A stretch of DNA of 64,000 nucleotides from Variovorax sp. TBS-050B (GTDB lineage Bacteria; Pseudomonadota; Gammaproteobacteria; Burkholderiales; Burkholderiaceae_C). The DNA lies in assembly GCF_029893635.1 (NCBI RefSeq), contig NZ_JARXYR010000002.1:3323001-3387000 (forward strand). The letters are read 5' to 3'. Under the pieces are notes generated by a model. It had not been told where the DNA came from. It saw only the letters and a list, made by a program, of their open reading frames with translations, and made no database searches. The translations under genes and the position numbers were made by a program. Each line of letters begins with the position of its first letter. Within the stretch, counting starts at the first letter, position 1. This document shows positions 31,736-40,396 of this stretch, piece by piece.

Positions 31736-32613
31736 AACGCGCGGAAGTCCATTCCAAGCGCCAGCTCGGCGAGTACGAGGACGTCGAGCACCGGCCGCAC
31801 GCCAAGGAAGACCGCCATTTCGTGACCGCGCTCGCGCGCGGCCTGCAGGTGCTGCAGTGCTTCTCGTCGGGCGAGGAGCGGCTCGGCAACCAGGACCTGG
31901 CCGAGCGCTGCGGGCTGCCGAAGTCCACGGTGACGCGGCTCACCTACACGCTGACCAAGCTCGGCTTCCTGCACCACGTGGCCGAGTCGGGCCGCTACCG
32001 GCTGGGCATGGCGACCCTGCGGCTCGGCGGCACCACGCTCTCGCGGCTCGATGCCAAGGAGGTGAGCCGGCCGCTGATGCAGCAGCTCGCCAACGACACC
32101 GGCTGCCTGGTGTCGCTCGGCATGCGCGACGGCATGTCGATGCTCTACGTCGAAACCTGCCGCAGCGATTCGATCGTGACCATCCGCCTCAACATCGGCT
32201 CGCGCATTCCGCTCGCCACCACGGCGATGGGGCGGGCCTACCTGGCAGGCGCCAAGCCGGCCGCGCGCCGCGGGCTCGAGGAGCGCATCCGCACGCTCGA
32301 CGCGGCGAACTGGCCGCGCATCGAGCGCGGCATCCGGCAGGCGCTCGACGACTTCGAGCGCCACGGCTGCTGCTGCTCGTTCGGCGACTGGCGCGGCGAG
32401 GTCAACGCCATCGCGTCGCCGCTGCGCGTGGGCAAGGGCATGCCGCTGATGGTGCTGAGTGCCGCGGGCCCACGCTCGATGGCGCCCGAGGTGTTCATGC
32501 AAGAGATTCGCCCGAAGCTGTGCGAGACGGTGGAGGCGATCGAGCGGCATTTCCGCACGGCCGCCGAGCTTCCGTCGACGCCGCGTAACCCGACGCGCTC
32601 TTTTCGCGAATAG
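31732..32613 (+). CDS. IclR-family transcriptional regulator
   Basis: A 293-residue regulator. The N-terminal winged helix-turn-helix is at about residues 25-90 (NQDLAERCGLPKSTVTRLTYTL), and the C-terminal GAF-like ligand domain runs to the end. The start is GTG 31732, which forms GTGA with the stop of the nitronate monooxygenase gene. It closes the SDR-isomerase-NMO unit and is the natural regulator of it, possibly through the inverted repeat at 29173. Confidence 0.88.
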   Translation: MKRAEVHSKRQLGEYEDVEHRPHAKEDRHFVTALARGLQVLQCFSSGEERLGNQDLAERCGLPKSTVTRLTYTLTKLGFLHHVAESGRYRLGMATLRLGGTTLSRLDAKEVSRPLMQQLANDTGCLVSLGMRDGMSMLYVETCRSDSIVTIRLNIGSRIPLATTAMGRAYLAGAKPAARRGLEERIRTLDAANWPRIERGIRQALDDFERHGCCCSFGDWRGEVNAIASPLRVGKGMPLMVLSAAGPRSMAPEVFMQEIRPKLCETVEAIERHFRTAAELPSTPRNPTRSFRE

Positions 32614-32732
32614 AAGCACGGGGCCGTGCGATCGCGTGGCCCCGTTCGAGCGGCCTTCCGACGCAGGGCCCGCCGCCGAGGCCAAGGCGCCGTCGGCATC
32701 CTGAAGAACATTCAACAAAAGGGGAGCACACA

Positions 32733-33632
32733 ATGCAAAGCACGATTCTCATGGCCGCCGAATACGGTCCGCCGGACGTTCTCGAATTCGTGGCGGTGGA
32801 TCTGCCATCGCTCGATCGGGCCAAGGTCCGCGTCCAGGTCAAGGCCGCCGGCATCAATCCGATCGATGCGCGGCGGATGACGGGCGAATTCCGGCACGGC
32901 GGCCTGCCGCAGACCTTCGGCACCGAGTTCGCGGGCGTCATCGTCGAGGTGCCGCCCGGGAGCACCGACTGGAAAGTGGGCGACGAGGTGCTGGGTTCGG
33001 GCGACGGGTTCACGCACGCGAGCGTGATCGACGTGCCGATCGGCAACCTCGTTGCGCGTCCGCCCGCGATGGCGTGGCCCGTCGCCGGCACGCTGGCCGG
33101 CGTGGCGCAGACGGCCACGACGGTGCTCGACGAACTCGGCGAGCTCAAGACACTGCTGATCCACGGCGCCTCCGGCGGTGTAGGCTCGATCGCCATCCAG
33201 CTCGCCCGGGAGCGTGGCATCACCGTGGTGGCAACGGCTTCCGAAAAGAACCTCGGCTACCTGCGCGAGCTCGGCGCCATCGCGGTGCCCTATGGCGACG
33301 GCCTGATCGCGCGCCTCGAACAGGTCCATCCGGCACCCTTCGATGCCTCGATCGACATGGCCGGCACCGAGGAAGCCACGCAGGCCGCCCTGGCCAGGGT
33401 CAAGGCCGACGGCCCGCTGGTCACCATCGCAGGCCGCAAGGTCTCGTCGCCCCGCATCAAGCCCGCCTGGGTCAAGCGCAACCGGGCCAACCTCGAACAC
33501 GTGGTCCAGGCCGTGGCCGAAGGCCGGATGAGGTGGACCGTGAGCGCGACCTTCCCTTTCGCCAAGGCCGCCGACGCCTACACCGCGGTCCTGGACGGCC
33601 ACACGCGCGGCAAGAGCGCCCTGGTGTTCTGA
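32733..33632 (+). CDS. zinc-independent MDR-type NADP quinone oxidoreductase
   Basis: A 299-residue medium-chain dehydrogenase/reductase. The GroES-like N-terminal domain lacks the zinc-ligand Cys/His pattern of alcohol dehydrogenases, and HGASGGVGSIAIQLA near residue 145 is the cofactor-binding GxGxxG. This fits quinone oxidoreductases of the QOR type. It stands alone; the 119 bases upstream hold a short GC hairpin without T run and a GGGGAG before the ATG. Converges with a hydrolase gene after 9 bases. Confidence 0.85.
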   Translation: MQSTILMAAEYGPPDVLEFVAVDLPSLDRAKVRVQVKAAGINPIDARRMTGEFRHGGLPQTFGTEFAGVIVEVPPGSTDWKVGDEVLGSGDGFTHASVIDVPIGNLVARPPAMAWPVAGTLAGVAQTATTVLDELGELKTLLIHGASGGVGSIAIQLARERGITVVATASEKNLGYLRELGAIAVPYGDGLIARLEQVHPAPFDASIDMAGTEEATQAALARVKADGPLVTIAGRKVSSPRIKPAWVKRNRANLEHVVQAVAEGRMRWTVSATFPFAKAADAYTAVLDGHTRGKSALVF

Positions 33633-33641
33633 GCACGCGCC

Positions 33642-34763
33642 CTAGCGCAGCGCCTCCCACCAGCGTGCATTGGTGCGCGCCTTGCCCACCGTGAGCACCT
33701 CGCCGATCAGCGGGGTCGCGAGCTCGATCTTCTTTTCCTCGGCGAGCTTCGCGATGCGGTCGAGCGGATCGCGCCAGCCGTGGAAGGCGAGGTCGAAGGT
33801 GCTGTTGTGCACCGAATAGAGCACCTTGCCGCGCAGGTCCTCGAAGGCCTTCACGCTCTGTTCGGGCGTCATGTGCACGGCGGGCCAGTAGGCGTCGTAG
33901 GCGCCGTTCTCCATCAGCGCGAGGTCGAAGCCGCCGAAGCGCTCGCCGATCTGCCGGAAGCCCGGAAAGTACCCCGAGTCGCCGCTGAAGAAGATGCGCT
34001 GCGCGCCGCTGTGCACCACCCACGAGGCCCACAGCGTGCGGTCGCGGTCGTTGAGCGTGCGGCCCGAGAAGTGCTGCGCCGGCGTGGCCGTGAGCTTCAC
34101 GCCCGCGTGCTCGGTGCCCTGCCACCAGTCGAACTCCATCACGCGCTCCGCGGGCACGCCCATGTCGATGAGCCGCGCGCGCACGCCCAGCGGGACGAAG
34201 TAGCGCTGCACGCGCTGGGCGAGGTATTCGATCGTCGCCACGTCGAGGTGGTCGTAGTGGTCGTGCGAGAGGATCACCGCCTCGATCGGCGGCAGTTCCT
34301 CGAGCGTGATCGGCGGCTTGTGGAAGCGCTTCGGGCCGGCCCAGGTGAACGGCGAGGCGCGCTCGCTGAAGACCGGATCGATCAGCCAGTACTTGCCCTG
34401 CAGCTTGAGCAGGTGCGAGGAGTGGCCGAGCCGCACCACGTGGTTGGCGTTCGCGTCGAGCGCTTCGAGCTGCGCCGTGCCGAGCGGCTGCACCGGAATG
34501 GGATCGACCGGCACCGTGTCGACCTTCTTCGCGACCAGGAAGCGCGACCAGATGCGCCAGGCGCTCGCCGAAGGAAGCGCCTCGGGGTTCGCCATGTTGC
34601 GGAACTGGCCTTCCTTGAACTGCGGCGATGCCTCGTAGCGGTTCTCGCCGCCGCCGGCTGCGCTGCAGCCTGCCATGAGGGCGCAGCCCGCGGCCGCGAG
34701 CGCGGTGCCGCGCCGCAACAGGCGGGGCAGGTAGGTGCCTTGCGGATCCGATGGGTCGGGCAT
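33642..34763 (-). CDS. MBL-fold hydrolase lipoprotein (UlaG/NAPE-PLD-like)
   Basis: A 373-residue protein. Residues 1-33 include a lipoprotein signal with lipobox LMAGC, so it is predicted to be membrane-anchored in the periplasm. The MBL core starts near residue 95 (LGHSSHLLKL, YWLIDPVFS) and has LSHDHYDHLD as the metal motif, then FSGDSGYF and later VHMTPEQS. It resembles N-acylphosphatidylethanolamine phospholipase D-like and UlaG-like enzymes; a lipid or phosphodiester substrate is possible but unproven. Confidence 0.85.
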   Translation of the reverse strand: MPDPSDPQGTYLPRLLRRGTALAAAGCALMAGCSAAGGGENRYEASPQFKEGQFRNMANPEALPSASAWRIWSRFLVAKKVDTVPVDPIPVQPLGTAQLEALDANANHVVRLGHSSHLLKLQGKYWLIDPVFSERASPFTWAGPKRFHKPPITLEELPPIEAVILSHDHYDHLDVATIEYLAQRVQRYFVPLGVRARLIDMGVPAERVMEFDWWQGTEHAGVKLTATPAQHFSGRTLNDRDRTLWASWVVHSGAQRIFFSGDSGYFPGFRQIGERFGGFDLALMENGAYDAYWPAVHMTPEQSVKAFEDLRGKVLYSVHNSTFDLAFHGWRDPLDRIAKLAEEKKIELATPLIGEVLTVGKARTNARWWEALR

Positions 34764-34978
34764 GGGGAAAACCTCTGGTGTGTGTTGGTCTTGGAGCGAG
34801 AGGCTAGCGGCTCGGCGCCCTGCGATGGTTTCAGCTGCAGAAACATTCGGCGCGCGGGGCCATTCCGCCCGGGAGGGCGCATTCGGGCGCCATATCCCGT
34901 ATGCGGTATGGCGCCCGCGCCGGCAGCGCCGCACACTGCCGCCACCCACCATTCATCCGGCAGGGGAAGAGACGACCG

Positions 34979-36577
34979 ATGAGCCACAACCGCCATCCCA
35001 TCATCTACGTGCGCGGCTATGCCATGACGGAGGCCGAGCGCGACGACACCGCGGCCGATCCGTTCTGCGGCTTCAACGTGGGCTCCACGGTCTACCGCGC
35101 CACGGTCAAGAAGGACGCGCCGGCGCAGAAGTTCGTCTTCGAATCGCCGGTGGTGCGGCTGCTGGCCGACTTCCAGTACCAGAGCGTCTACCAGAACGGC
35201 CTCGACATCCTCGACAACGACTGGAAGCCCTCGCCGGACGAGACCGGCAAGGACGTGGACGGCATTCCCTCCGCCTCGATCGTGATCTACCGCTACTACG
35301 ACAGCGGCTCGGCGCTGCTGGGCGACGGCAGTGCGCGCGACATCAAGACCTATGCCCAGGGCCTGGGGCGGCTGATCCTGCGCGTGCGCGATCTCGTGGC
35401 CGAGCGCGAGGGGCCCGGGTTCTCGCGCGAGGACTTCCGCTGCTACCTCGTGGCGCATTCGATGGGCGGCCTGGTCGTGCGGGCCTTCCTGCAGAACCCG
35501 GCGCTCGGCCCGGCCGAGGCGCGCGCCTGCGTCGACAAGGTGTTCACCTACGCCACGCCGCACAACGGCATCGACGTGGGCGGCATCAACGTGCCTTCGT
35601 GGCTGTCGGCGGCCGAGATGAACACCTTCAACCGCGAGCGCATGGCGGAGTTCCTCGGCACTGCGCCGGTCGAGGGCCGCATGGACTACCTGCCGGCCGC
35701 CGCCTTTCCGGCCGAGCGCTTCTTCTGCATGGTCGGCTCCAACCGCGGCGACTACGAAGCCGCCAAGGGCCTGTCGCGCATGTTCGCGGGCCACGGCAGC
35801 GACGGGCTGGTGCGCATCGAGAACGCCTCGCTGTGGTCCATCGACGAGGCGCGGCGCAGCCGGCCGGTGGCCACGGCCTACGCTTTCCGGTCCCACTCGG
35901 GCTATTTCGGCATCGTCAACTCGGAGGAGGCCTACCAGAACCTGGTGCGCTTCCTGTTCGGCGACGTTCGCGTGGACCTCTGGTTCGATGTCGAGGGCGT
36001 GGTACTGCCGCCCGAACTGCCGAAGGATGCCGACGTCGACGCGCTCTACCAGATCGAGCTGCTCGCCGCCCCGCGCGGCAAGCGCTGGTACCTGAGCCGG
36101 CGCGTGGCCGAGGAGGACTCGCCCGCCTGCCGCACGCACAAGGAGCTGACCGACCCCGTCAGGGCCGAGCGCCGCGCCATCTACCTGTCGACGGTGTTCC
36201 TCGCCAACAGGGCCCGGGTGAAGCAGGACCGTCCCACGCTGGCCTATGCGATGACGCTCGGCGTGCGCGTGCCCGACTACCAGGTGAACAAGAAGTTCTG
36301 GCTCGACGGCCACTACGAAGGCAGCTCGCTGTTCCGCGACACGCTGATCGTCGAGATCGAGCCGCCGCGCACCGGCGACGACGCGGCGGCGCAGGACTGG
36401 AACGTCAAGTACGGCTGGCAGACCGACACCGCGGGCAGGGCCTCGCTGCCGATCAGCCCGAAGCAGCTGGCCGACGGCAGGGTGCAGTTCACCGTGCCGC
36501 TGTCGAGCCTGGGCGCGGCGGCCGCGGCGCCGGGGATCACGGGCAGGGTGCGGCTGGAGGTGAGCGCCTGGCAGTAG
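34979..36577 (+). CDS. alpha/beta hydrolase with long C-terminal extension
   Basis: A 532-residue protein. The N-terminal half is an alpha/beta hydrolase: PIIYVRGYAM near residue 8 as oxyanion strand, AHSMGGLVVRAF near 160 with the nucleophilic serine, and GSDGLVRIEN near 280 resembling the acid loop. The C-terminal half from about residue 330 has no motif I recognise and looks beta-rich (for example RVQFTVPLSSLG). No signal peptide is evident. GGGGAAGAG lies before ATG 34979. Triacylglycerol or polyester hydrolysis is possible; substrate unknown. Confidence 0.78.
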   Translation: MSHNRHPIIYVRGYAMTEAERDDTAADPFCGFNVGSTVYRATVKKDAPAQKFVFESPVVRLLADFQYQSVYQNGLDILDNDWKPSPDETGKDVDGIPSASIVIYRYYDSGSALLGDGSARDIKTYAQGLGRLILRVRDLVAEREGPGFSREDFRCYLVAHSMGGLVVRAFLQNPALGPAEARACVDKVFTYATPHNGIDVGGINVPSWLSAAEMNTFNRERMAEFLGTAPVEGRMDYLPAAAFPAERFFCMVGSNRGDYEAAKGLSRMFAGHGSDGLVRIENASLWSIDEARRSRPVATAYAFRSHSGYFGIVNSEEAYQNLVRFLFGDVRVDLWFDVEGVVLPPELPKDADVDALYQIELLAAPRGKRWYLSRRVAEEDSPACRTHKELTDPVRAERRAIYLSTVFLANRARVKQDRPTLAYAMTLGVRVPDYQVNKKFWLDGHYEGSSLFRDTLIVEIEPPRTGDDAAAQDWNVKYGWQTDTAGRASLPISPKQLADGRVQFTVPLSSLGAAAAAPGITGRVRLEVSAWQ

Positions 36578-36610
36578 CGCGCCGGCGCGCGGCCTCATAC
36601 TCGCGGCACC

Positions 36611-37147
36611 ATGAAAACTGCCGTCCTCGTCATCGACATGCAGCGCGGCCTCTGCGACGACCCGCCGCGTCCGCACGAGGCCGACGAAGTGATCCGCCGC
36701 ATCAATGCGCTCACCGCGCGCGCCCGACTCGCGGGCGTGCCCGTGGCCTTCGTCCAGCACGAGAACGACGTCGACCTCGAATTCGATTCCGAACGCTGGC
36801 AGCTCGCCGGTGCGCTCGAGGTCGATGCGACCGATGCGCGCATCCGCAAGACCACGCCCGACGCCTTCCTGCGCACGCCGCTCGAAGCCTGGCTCTCGAC
36901 GCACGGCGTGAAGCGGGTGGTGATCTGCGGCTACGCGTCGGAGTTCTGCGTCGACACCACCGCACGGCGCGCCGCCGCGCTGGGCCATCACGTGGTGCTC
37001 GCGGCCGATGCCCACACCTCGCACGACAAGCCGCATGCCACGGGCGCCTTCATCCGCGCTCACCACAACGCGACGCTCGCGGGCATCACGAGCTTCGGCG
37101 TGCCGATCCGCGCGATCGAGAGCGCGCAGATCGCGCTCGGCGGCTGA
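36611..37147 (+). CDS. isochorismatase-family cysteine hydrolase
   Basis: A 178-residue hydrolase of the isochorismatase/nicotinamidase fold. The triad is visible: Asp in VIDMQRG at residue 9, Lys in RIRKTTPDAF near 80, and Cys in GYASEFCVDTT near 118. The cis-peptide loop precedes the Cys as usual. Substrate unknown (nicotinamide, ureido- or phenazine-type compounds are all known in the family). A -10-like CATACT (36596-36601) lies 9 bases before the ATG with no Shine-Dalgarno. Confidence 0.88.
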   Translation: MKTAVLVIDMQRGLCDDPPRPHEADEVIRRINALTARARLAGVPVAFVQHENDVDLEFDSERWQLAGALEVDATDARIRKTTPDAFLRTPLEAWLSTHGVKRVVICGYASEFCVDTTARRAAALGHHVVLAADAHTSHDKPHATGAFIRAHHNATLAGITSFGVPIRAIESAQIALGG

Positions 37148-37153
37148 CGCCGC

Positions 37154-37891
37154 TCAGCAAAGGCGGCCGGTGGCGAGGGCGGCCGCCCAGTCGGGCCGGC
37201 CGTTCGCCATGGCGAGCGCCGCCATGCCGGCGTGGTCGTAGGGCACCGAAACCAGCATCGCGGTCCAGCCCGCGGCCCGGCGTTCGACGACGGCATAGCG
37301 CGCATCGGGCGAACCCGTCTCGACGACGTGCGGATGCGGGTGGATGTCGTCGTAGGCCTGCAGTCCCACGCTGCCCGGGTTGACGATCAGCTGCCCGCCC
37401 GAGGCACGCACGACCCGGGGCACGTGCGTGTGCCCGCATGCGACGAGCTGCGCATCGACCGGGCCGAGCCGCGCATCGATCTCGGGCATCGTGGCCGGCC
37501 GCAGCCGCGAGGGCTCGACCGTTTCGAGGAAGTAGTGGAGGTCGCTGTCCGGCGTGCCGTGGCAGAGCAGGACCTCGTCGCTCCAGCGGAGGCGGGGGCG
37601 CAGCGAGGCCATCCACGCGAACTCCGCCGGCCCGAGCCGCGCATGGGCGAACGCATCGGAGGCACCGCGCCCGCCGCTGGGCTCGGCGAGCAGCTGGCGC
37701 TCGTGGTTGCCCGCGAGATGGGTCCAGTCCTGCGCCATCAGGAAACGCGCCGTTTCCAGCGGCTTCAGCGGGCCCGAGAGGCTGTCGCCCAGGTTGACGA
37801 CCGCGTCCACGCCGCGGCGCCCGATGTCCTCGACCACGGCTTCGAGGGCGGCGAGGTTTCCGTGGATGTCGGAGACGATGGCAATGCGCAT
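37154..37891 (-). CDS. calcineurin-like metallophosphoesterase (YfcE/MJ0936-like)
   Basis: A 245-residue dimetal phosphoesterase. Motifs in order: SDIHGN at residues 7-12, VNLGDSLSG near 33, AGNHERQLL near 60, and GHTHVPRV near 152. These supply the Asp, His and Asn ligands of the dinuclear site. Likely a phosphodiesterase or phosphatase on a small substrate. It converges with the isochorismatase gene after 6 bases and diverges from the ketogluconate operon. Confidence 0.9.
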   Translation of the reverse strand: MRIAIVSDIHGNLAALEAVVEDIGRRGVDAVVNLGDSLSGPLKPLETARFLMAQDWTHLAGNHERQLLAEPSGGRGASDAFAHARLGPAEFAWMASLRPRLRWSDEVLLCHGTPDSDLHYFLETVEPSRLRPATMPEIDARLGPVDAQLVACGHTHVPRVVRASGGQLIVNPGSVGLQAYDDIHPHPHVVETGSPDARYAVVERRAAGWTAMLVSVPYDHAGMAALAMANGRPDWAAALATGRLC

Positions 37892-37949
37892 GCGTCGATT
37901 CTGCGGGACGGTGCCGCTCCCCGAGCCATCCGCGGGCGCGGCAAATCCT

Positions 37950-37962
37950 GATTAGGGTAATC
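37950..37962. promoter_or_regulatory. GATTA-GGG-TAATC palindrome upstream of the ketogluconate promoter
   Basis: A 13-base palindrome with 5-bp arms around GGG, ending 2 bases before the predicted -35. Its position just upstream of -35 is where activators commonly bind. No matching regulator gene is obvious in the window. Confidence 0.35.
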
Positions 37963-37964
37963 CC

Positions 37965-37994
37965 TTGGTCGAACTGAAACCGGTTTCATATAAG
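37965..37994 (+). promoter_or_regulatory. promoter of the ketogluconate operon
   Basis: TTGGTC (37965-37970) and TATAAG (37989-37994) are separated by 18 bases, filled by a 14-bp operator. The first gene starts at 38049, giving a leader of roughly 50 bases. Repressor bound at the operator would directly block RNA polymerase. Confidence 0.62.
37975..37988. promoter_or_regulatory. PtxS-type operator TGAAACCGGTTTCA
   Basis: A perfect 14-bp palindrome, identical to the operator reported for the LacI-family repressor PtxS in Pseudomonas, where 2-ketogluconate releases the repressor. Here it sits between the -35 and -10 boxes of the operon whose last regulatory gene is a PtxS-like protein (44130-45155). 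No second copy was noticed in the window. Confidence 0.75.
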
Positions 37995-38048
37995 CTGCAA
38001 GCATTGCTTTCGAGGCCCGCGCACAGCCACGCCGTGCCAGCCGCCGAC

Positions 38049-38720
38049 ATGAATTACCAATTCCAATTCGACGCCGTCTTCGCCGCCTGGCCGTTGCTGC
38101 TCAAGGGCACCTGGATCACGGTCCAGCTCTCGCTCTCGGCCACGCTGCTGGGCCTGGTGGTTGCCATCTTCTGCGCCTGGGGCAAGACCTCGGGGCCGGG
38201 CTGGCTGCGCTTCATCATCAATGCCTACATCGAGGTGATCCGCAACACGCCCTTCCTGGTGCAGCTGTTCTTCTTCTTTTTCGCGCTGCCGGCCATCGGC
38301 CTGCGCTGGTCGCCGCAGACGGCCGCGCTGGTGGCCATGGTGGTGAACCTCGGCGCCTACGCGACGGAGATCATCCGCGCGGGCATCGAGTCCATTCCCA
38401 AAGGGCAGATCGAGGCGGGCAGGGCGATCAACCTCAAGCCCTGGGAGATCTTCCGCTTCGTGATCATCAAGCCCGCGCTCAAGGCCATCTACCCGGCGCT
38501 CACGAGCCAGTTCATCCTGCTGATGCTGAGCTCGGCCGTGGTCTCGGTGATCTCGGCCGACGACCTGACCTCGGTGGCCGCGAACCTGCAGTCGCAGACC
38601 TTCCGCAGCTTCGAGATCTACATCGTCGTGGCCGCCATCTACCTCGCGCTCGCACTGGCGTTCTCGGCGCTGTTCAAGCTGATCTACAAGCGCACGCTCA
38701 ACTACCCGGACCGCAGGTAA
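38049..38720 (+). CDS. polar amino acid-type ABC transporter permease
   Basis: A 223-residue inner-membrane permease of the HisM/GlnP type with about five transmembrane segments. VEVIRNTPFLVQLFFFFFALP-like sequence near residue 60 and the EAA loop EAGRAINLKPWEIFRFVIIKPA (about 135) that contacts the ATPase are present. ATG 38049 is used; the frame extends upstream through the promoter and operator, so the longer reading is rejected. First gene of the predicted ketogluconate operon. The substrate class (amino acid) is only the family default. Confidence 0.9.
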   Translation: MNYQFQFDAVFAAWPLLLKGTWITVQLSLSATLLGLVVAIFCAWGKTSGPGWLRFIINAYIEVIRNTPFLVQLFFFFFALPAIGLRWSPQTAALVAMVVNLGAYATEIIRAGIESIPKGQIEAGRAINLKPWEIFRFVIIKPALKAIYPALTSQFILLMLSSAVVSVISADDLTSVAANLQSQTFRSFEIYIVVAAIYLALALAFSALFKLIYKRTLNYPDRR

Positions 38721-38743
38721 TGGCCCACCCCCGAATCTCCGCG

Positions 38744-38817
38744 CACTTCGTGTCGCTCCGGACCCCCCCTCAAGGGGACAACACCAGCGGCCCGGCAAAG
38801 CCGGTTCCGCGGTGTTT
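38744..38817. repeat. interspersed palindromic repeat, type 1, copy B
   Basis: Same element as at 2076-2147, same orientation, sharing CACTTCGTGT, ACACCAGCGGCCCGGC and CCGGTTCCGCGGTGTT with a C-run/G-run hairpin between. Here it lies inside an operon, in the 159-base gap between two ABC permease genes. The rest of that gap (38818-38879) holds no gene. Confidence 0.75.
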
Positions 38818-38879
38818 CCCGCCTCTGCTGCGTCAGTCTCACGCGTTGCACGCGACGCAATGCACCGGGTATCACTGAT

Positions 38880-39533
38880 ATGCGTACCTTCGGCTTTCCC
38901 GAATTCCTTTTCATCCTCGAAGCGGCCAAGTGGACGCTGGCGCTGTCGGCCATTGCCTTCGTCGGCGGTGCCATCCTCGGGCTCGCGATCGCGCTGATGC
39001 GCACCTCCGAGTCGGGGTGGGCGCGCGGCATCTCGACGGTGTTCATCCAGATCTTCCAGGGCACGCCGCTGCTGCTGCAGTTGTTCCTGGTGTTCTTCGG
39101 CGCGCCGGTGCTCGGGCTCGACATCAACCCGTGGGTCGCCGCGGGCGTGGCGCTGGTGCTCAACAGCGGCGCCTTCCTCGGCGAGATCTGGCGCGGCTGC
39201 ATCGAGGCCATTCCGCGCGGCCAGTGGGAGGCGGCCGAGGCGCTGAACCTGCGCTGGCGCGACCGCATGCGCGACGTGGTGCTGCCCCAGGCCTTCAAGA
39301 TCGCGCTCGCGCCCACGGTGGGCTACCTGGTGCAGATCATCAAGGGCACCTCGCTCGCCGCCATCATCGGCTTCGTCGAGGTCACGCGCGCCGGCCAGAT
39401 CGTCAACAACGCGACCTTCCAGCCGCTCATCGTGTTCTCGGTCGTCGCGGCGATCTACTTCGTGATCTGCTGGCCGCTGTCGCTGCTCGCCGGGCGCATG
39501 GAGCGCAAGCGCGCTCGTGCGTTAGCACGCTGA
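38880..39533 (+). CDS. polar amino acid-type ABC transporter permease
   Basis: A 217-residue partner permease. The first helix begins near residue 11; FQGTPLLLQLFLVFFGAP follows, and the EAA loop reads EAAEALNLRWRDRMRDVVLPQA near residue 118. Together with the preceding permease it forms the membrane heterodimer. It follows that gene after a repeat element rather than directly, an unusual gap for a permease pair. The binding-protein gene follows 54 bases later. Confidence 0.9.
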   Translation: MRTFGFPEFLFILEAAKWTLALSAIAFVGGAILGLAIALMRTSESGWARGISTVFIQIFQGTPLLLQLFLVFFGAPVLGLDINPWVAAGVALVLNSGAFLGEIWRGCIEAIPRGQWEAAEALNLRWRDRMRDVVLPQAFKIALAPTVGYLVQIIKGTSLAAIIGFVEVTRAGQIVNNATFQPLIVFSVVAAIYFVICWPLSLLAGRMERKRARALAR

Positions 39534-39587
39534 GCCCATCCATTTCCCGCCTTTCTTTTCTCTTCGTTCTTTTCAGGAGACACATTC

Positions 39588-40385
39588 ATGACCCGTACCA
39601 CCACCCGCCGCGCCGCGCTCGCAGCCCTCGGCCTCGGCGCCGCGCTGACCGTGTTCGCACCCTTCGCTTCGGCCCAGTCGGTTGCCGACATCAAGAAGAA
39701 GGGCGAGATCACGATCGGCATGCTGGTCGACTTCCCGCCCTACGGCACCACCAATGCGCAGAACCAGCCCGACGGCTACGACGCCGACGTGGCCAAGCTG
39801 CTCGCCAAGGACTGGGGCGTCAAGGCCAACATCGTGCCCGTGACCGGCCCGAACCGCATTCCCTTCCTGCTGACCAACAAGGTCGACCTGCTCGTGGCCT
39901 CGCTCGCGATCACGCCCGAGCGCGCGAAGCAGGTCACGTTCTCGCAGCCCTATGCGGCCGCGACCATCGTGCTCTACGGCGCGACCAAGACGCCGATCAA
40001 GTCGCCCGCCGACCTCAAGGGCCTGCGCGTCGGCGTCGCCCGTGCGTCCACGCAGGACGTGACGGTGACCCAGTCGGCACCCGAAGGCACCGAGATCCGC
40101 CGCTTCGACGACGACGCCTCGGCCATGCAGGCGCTGATCTCGGGCCAGGTCGATGCGATCGGCTGCTCGGTGACCGTGGCGGCGCAGATCGCCAAGCGCG
40201 TGCCCGCCAACACCTTCGAGAACAAGTTCACCCTGAAGCAGCAGAACATGGGCATCGCCATGCGCCCCGGCCAGGACGAACTGACCAAGGCCGTGAACGA
40301 GTTCGTGCAGAAGAACACCGCCAACGGCGAGCTCAACAAGCTCTACCAGAAGTGGCTACAGGCCGACCTGCCCAAGATGCAGTAA
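39588..40385 (+). CDS. periplasmic solute-binding protein (amino acid-type, family 3)
   Basis: A 265-residue exported binding protein. Residues 1-29 form a signal peptide ending FASAQ, with an RR pair near the start that could allow Tat export. The family 3 pattern is clear: [32 protein letters not shown] N-lobe, [15 protein letters not shown], and [17 protein letters not shown]. The usual ligand Arg/Asp for amino acids cannot be placed with certainty. CAGGAGA lies before the ATG. In this context the ligand may be 2-ketogluconate or a relative. Confidence 0.9.
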   Translation: MTRTTTRRAALAALGLGAALTVFAPFASAQSVADIKKKGEITIGMLVDFPPYGTTNAQNQPDGYDADVAKLLAKDWGVKANIVPVTGPNRIPFLLTNKVDLLVASLAITPERAKQVTFSQPYAAATIVLYGATKTPIKSPADLKGLRVGVARASTQDVTVTQSAPEGTEIRRFDDDASAMQALISGQVDAIGCSVTVAAQIAKRVPANTFENKFTLKQQNMGIAMRPGQDELTKAVNEFVQKNTANGELNKLYQKWLQADLPKMQ

Positions 40386-40396
40386 ATGCGGGGTCA

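Noticed and set aside
32614..32732. Possible terminator after the IclR gene (GCACGG-GG-CCGTGC)
   Set aside because: Short stem without a T run; not enough to call.
37965..38048. Upstream extension of the first ABC permease from 37965
   Set aside because: It would translate the promoter and operator; ATG 38049 gives the normal family N-terminus.
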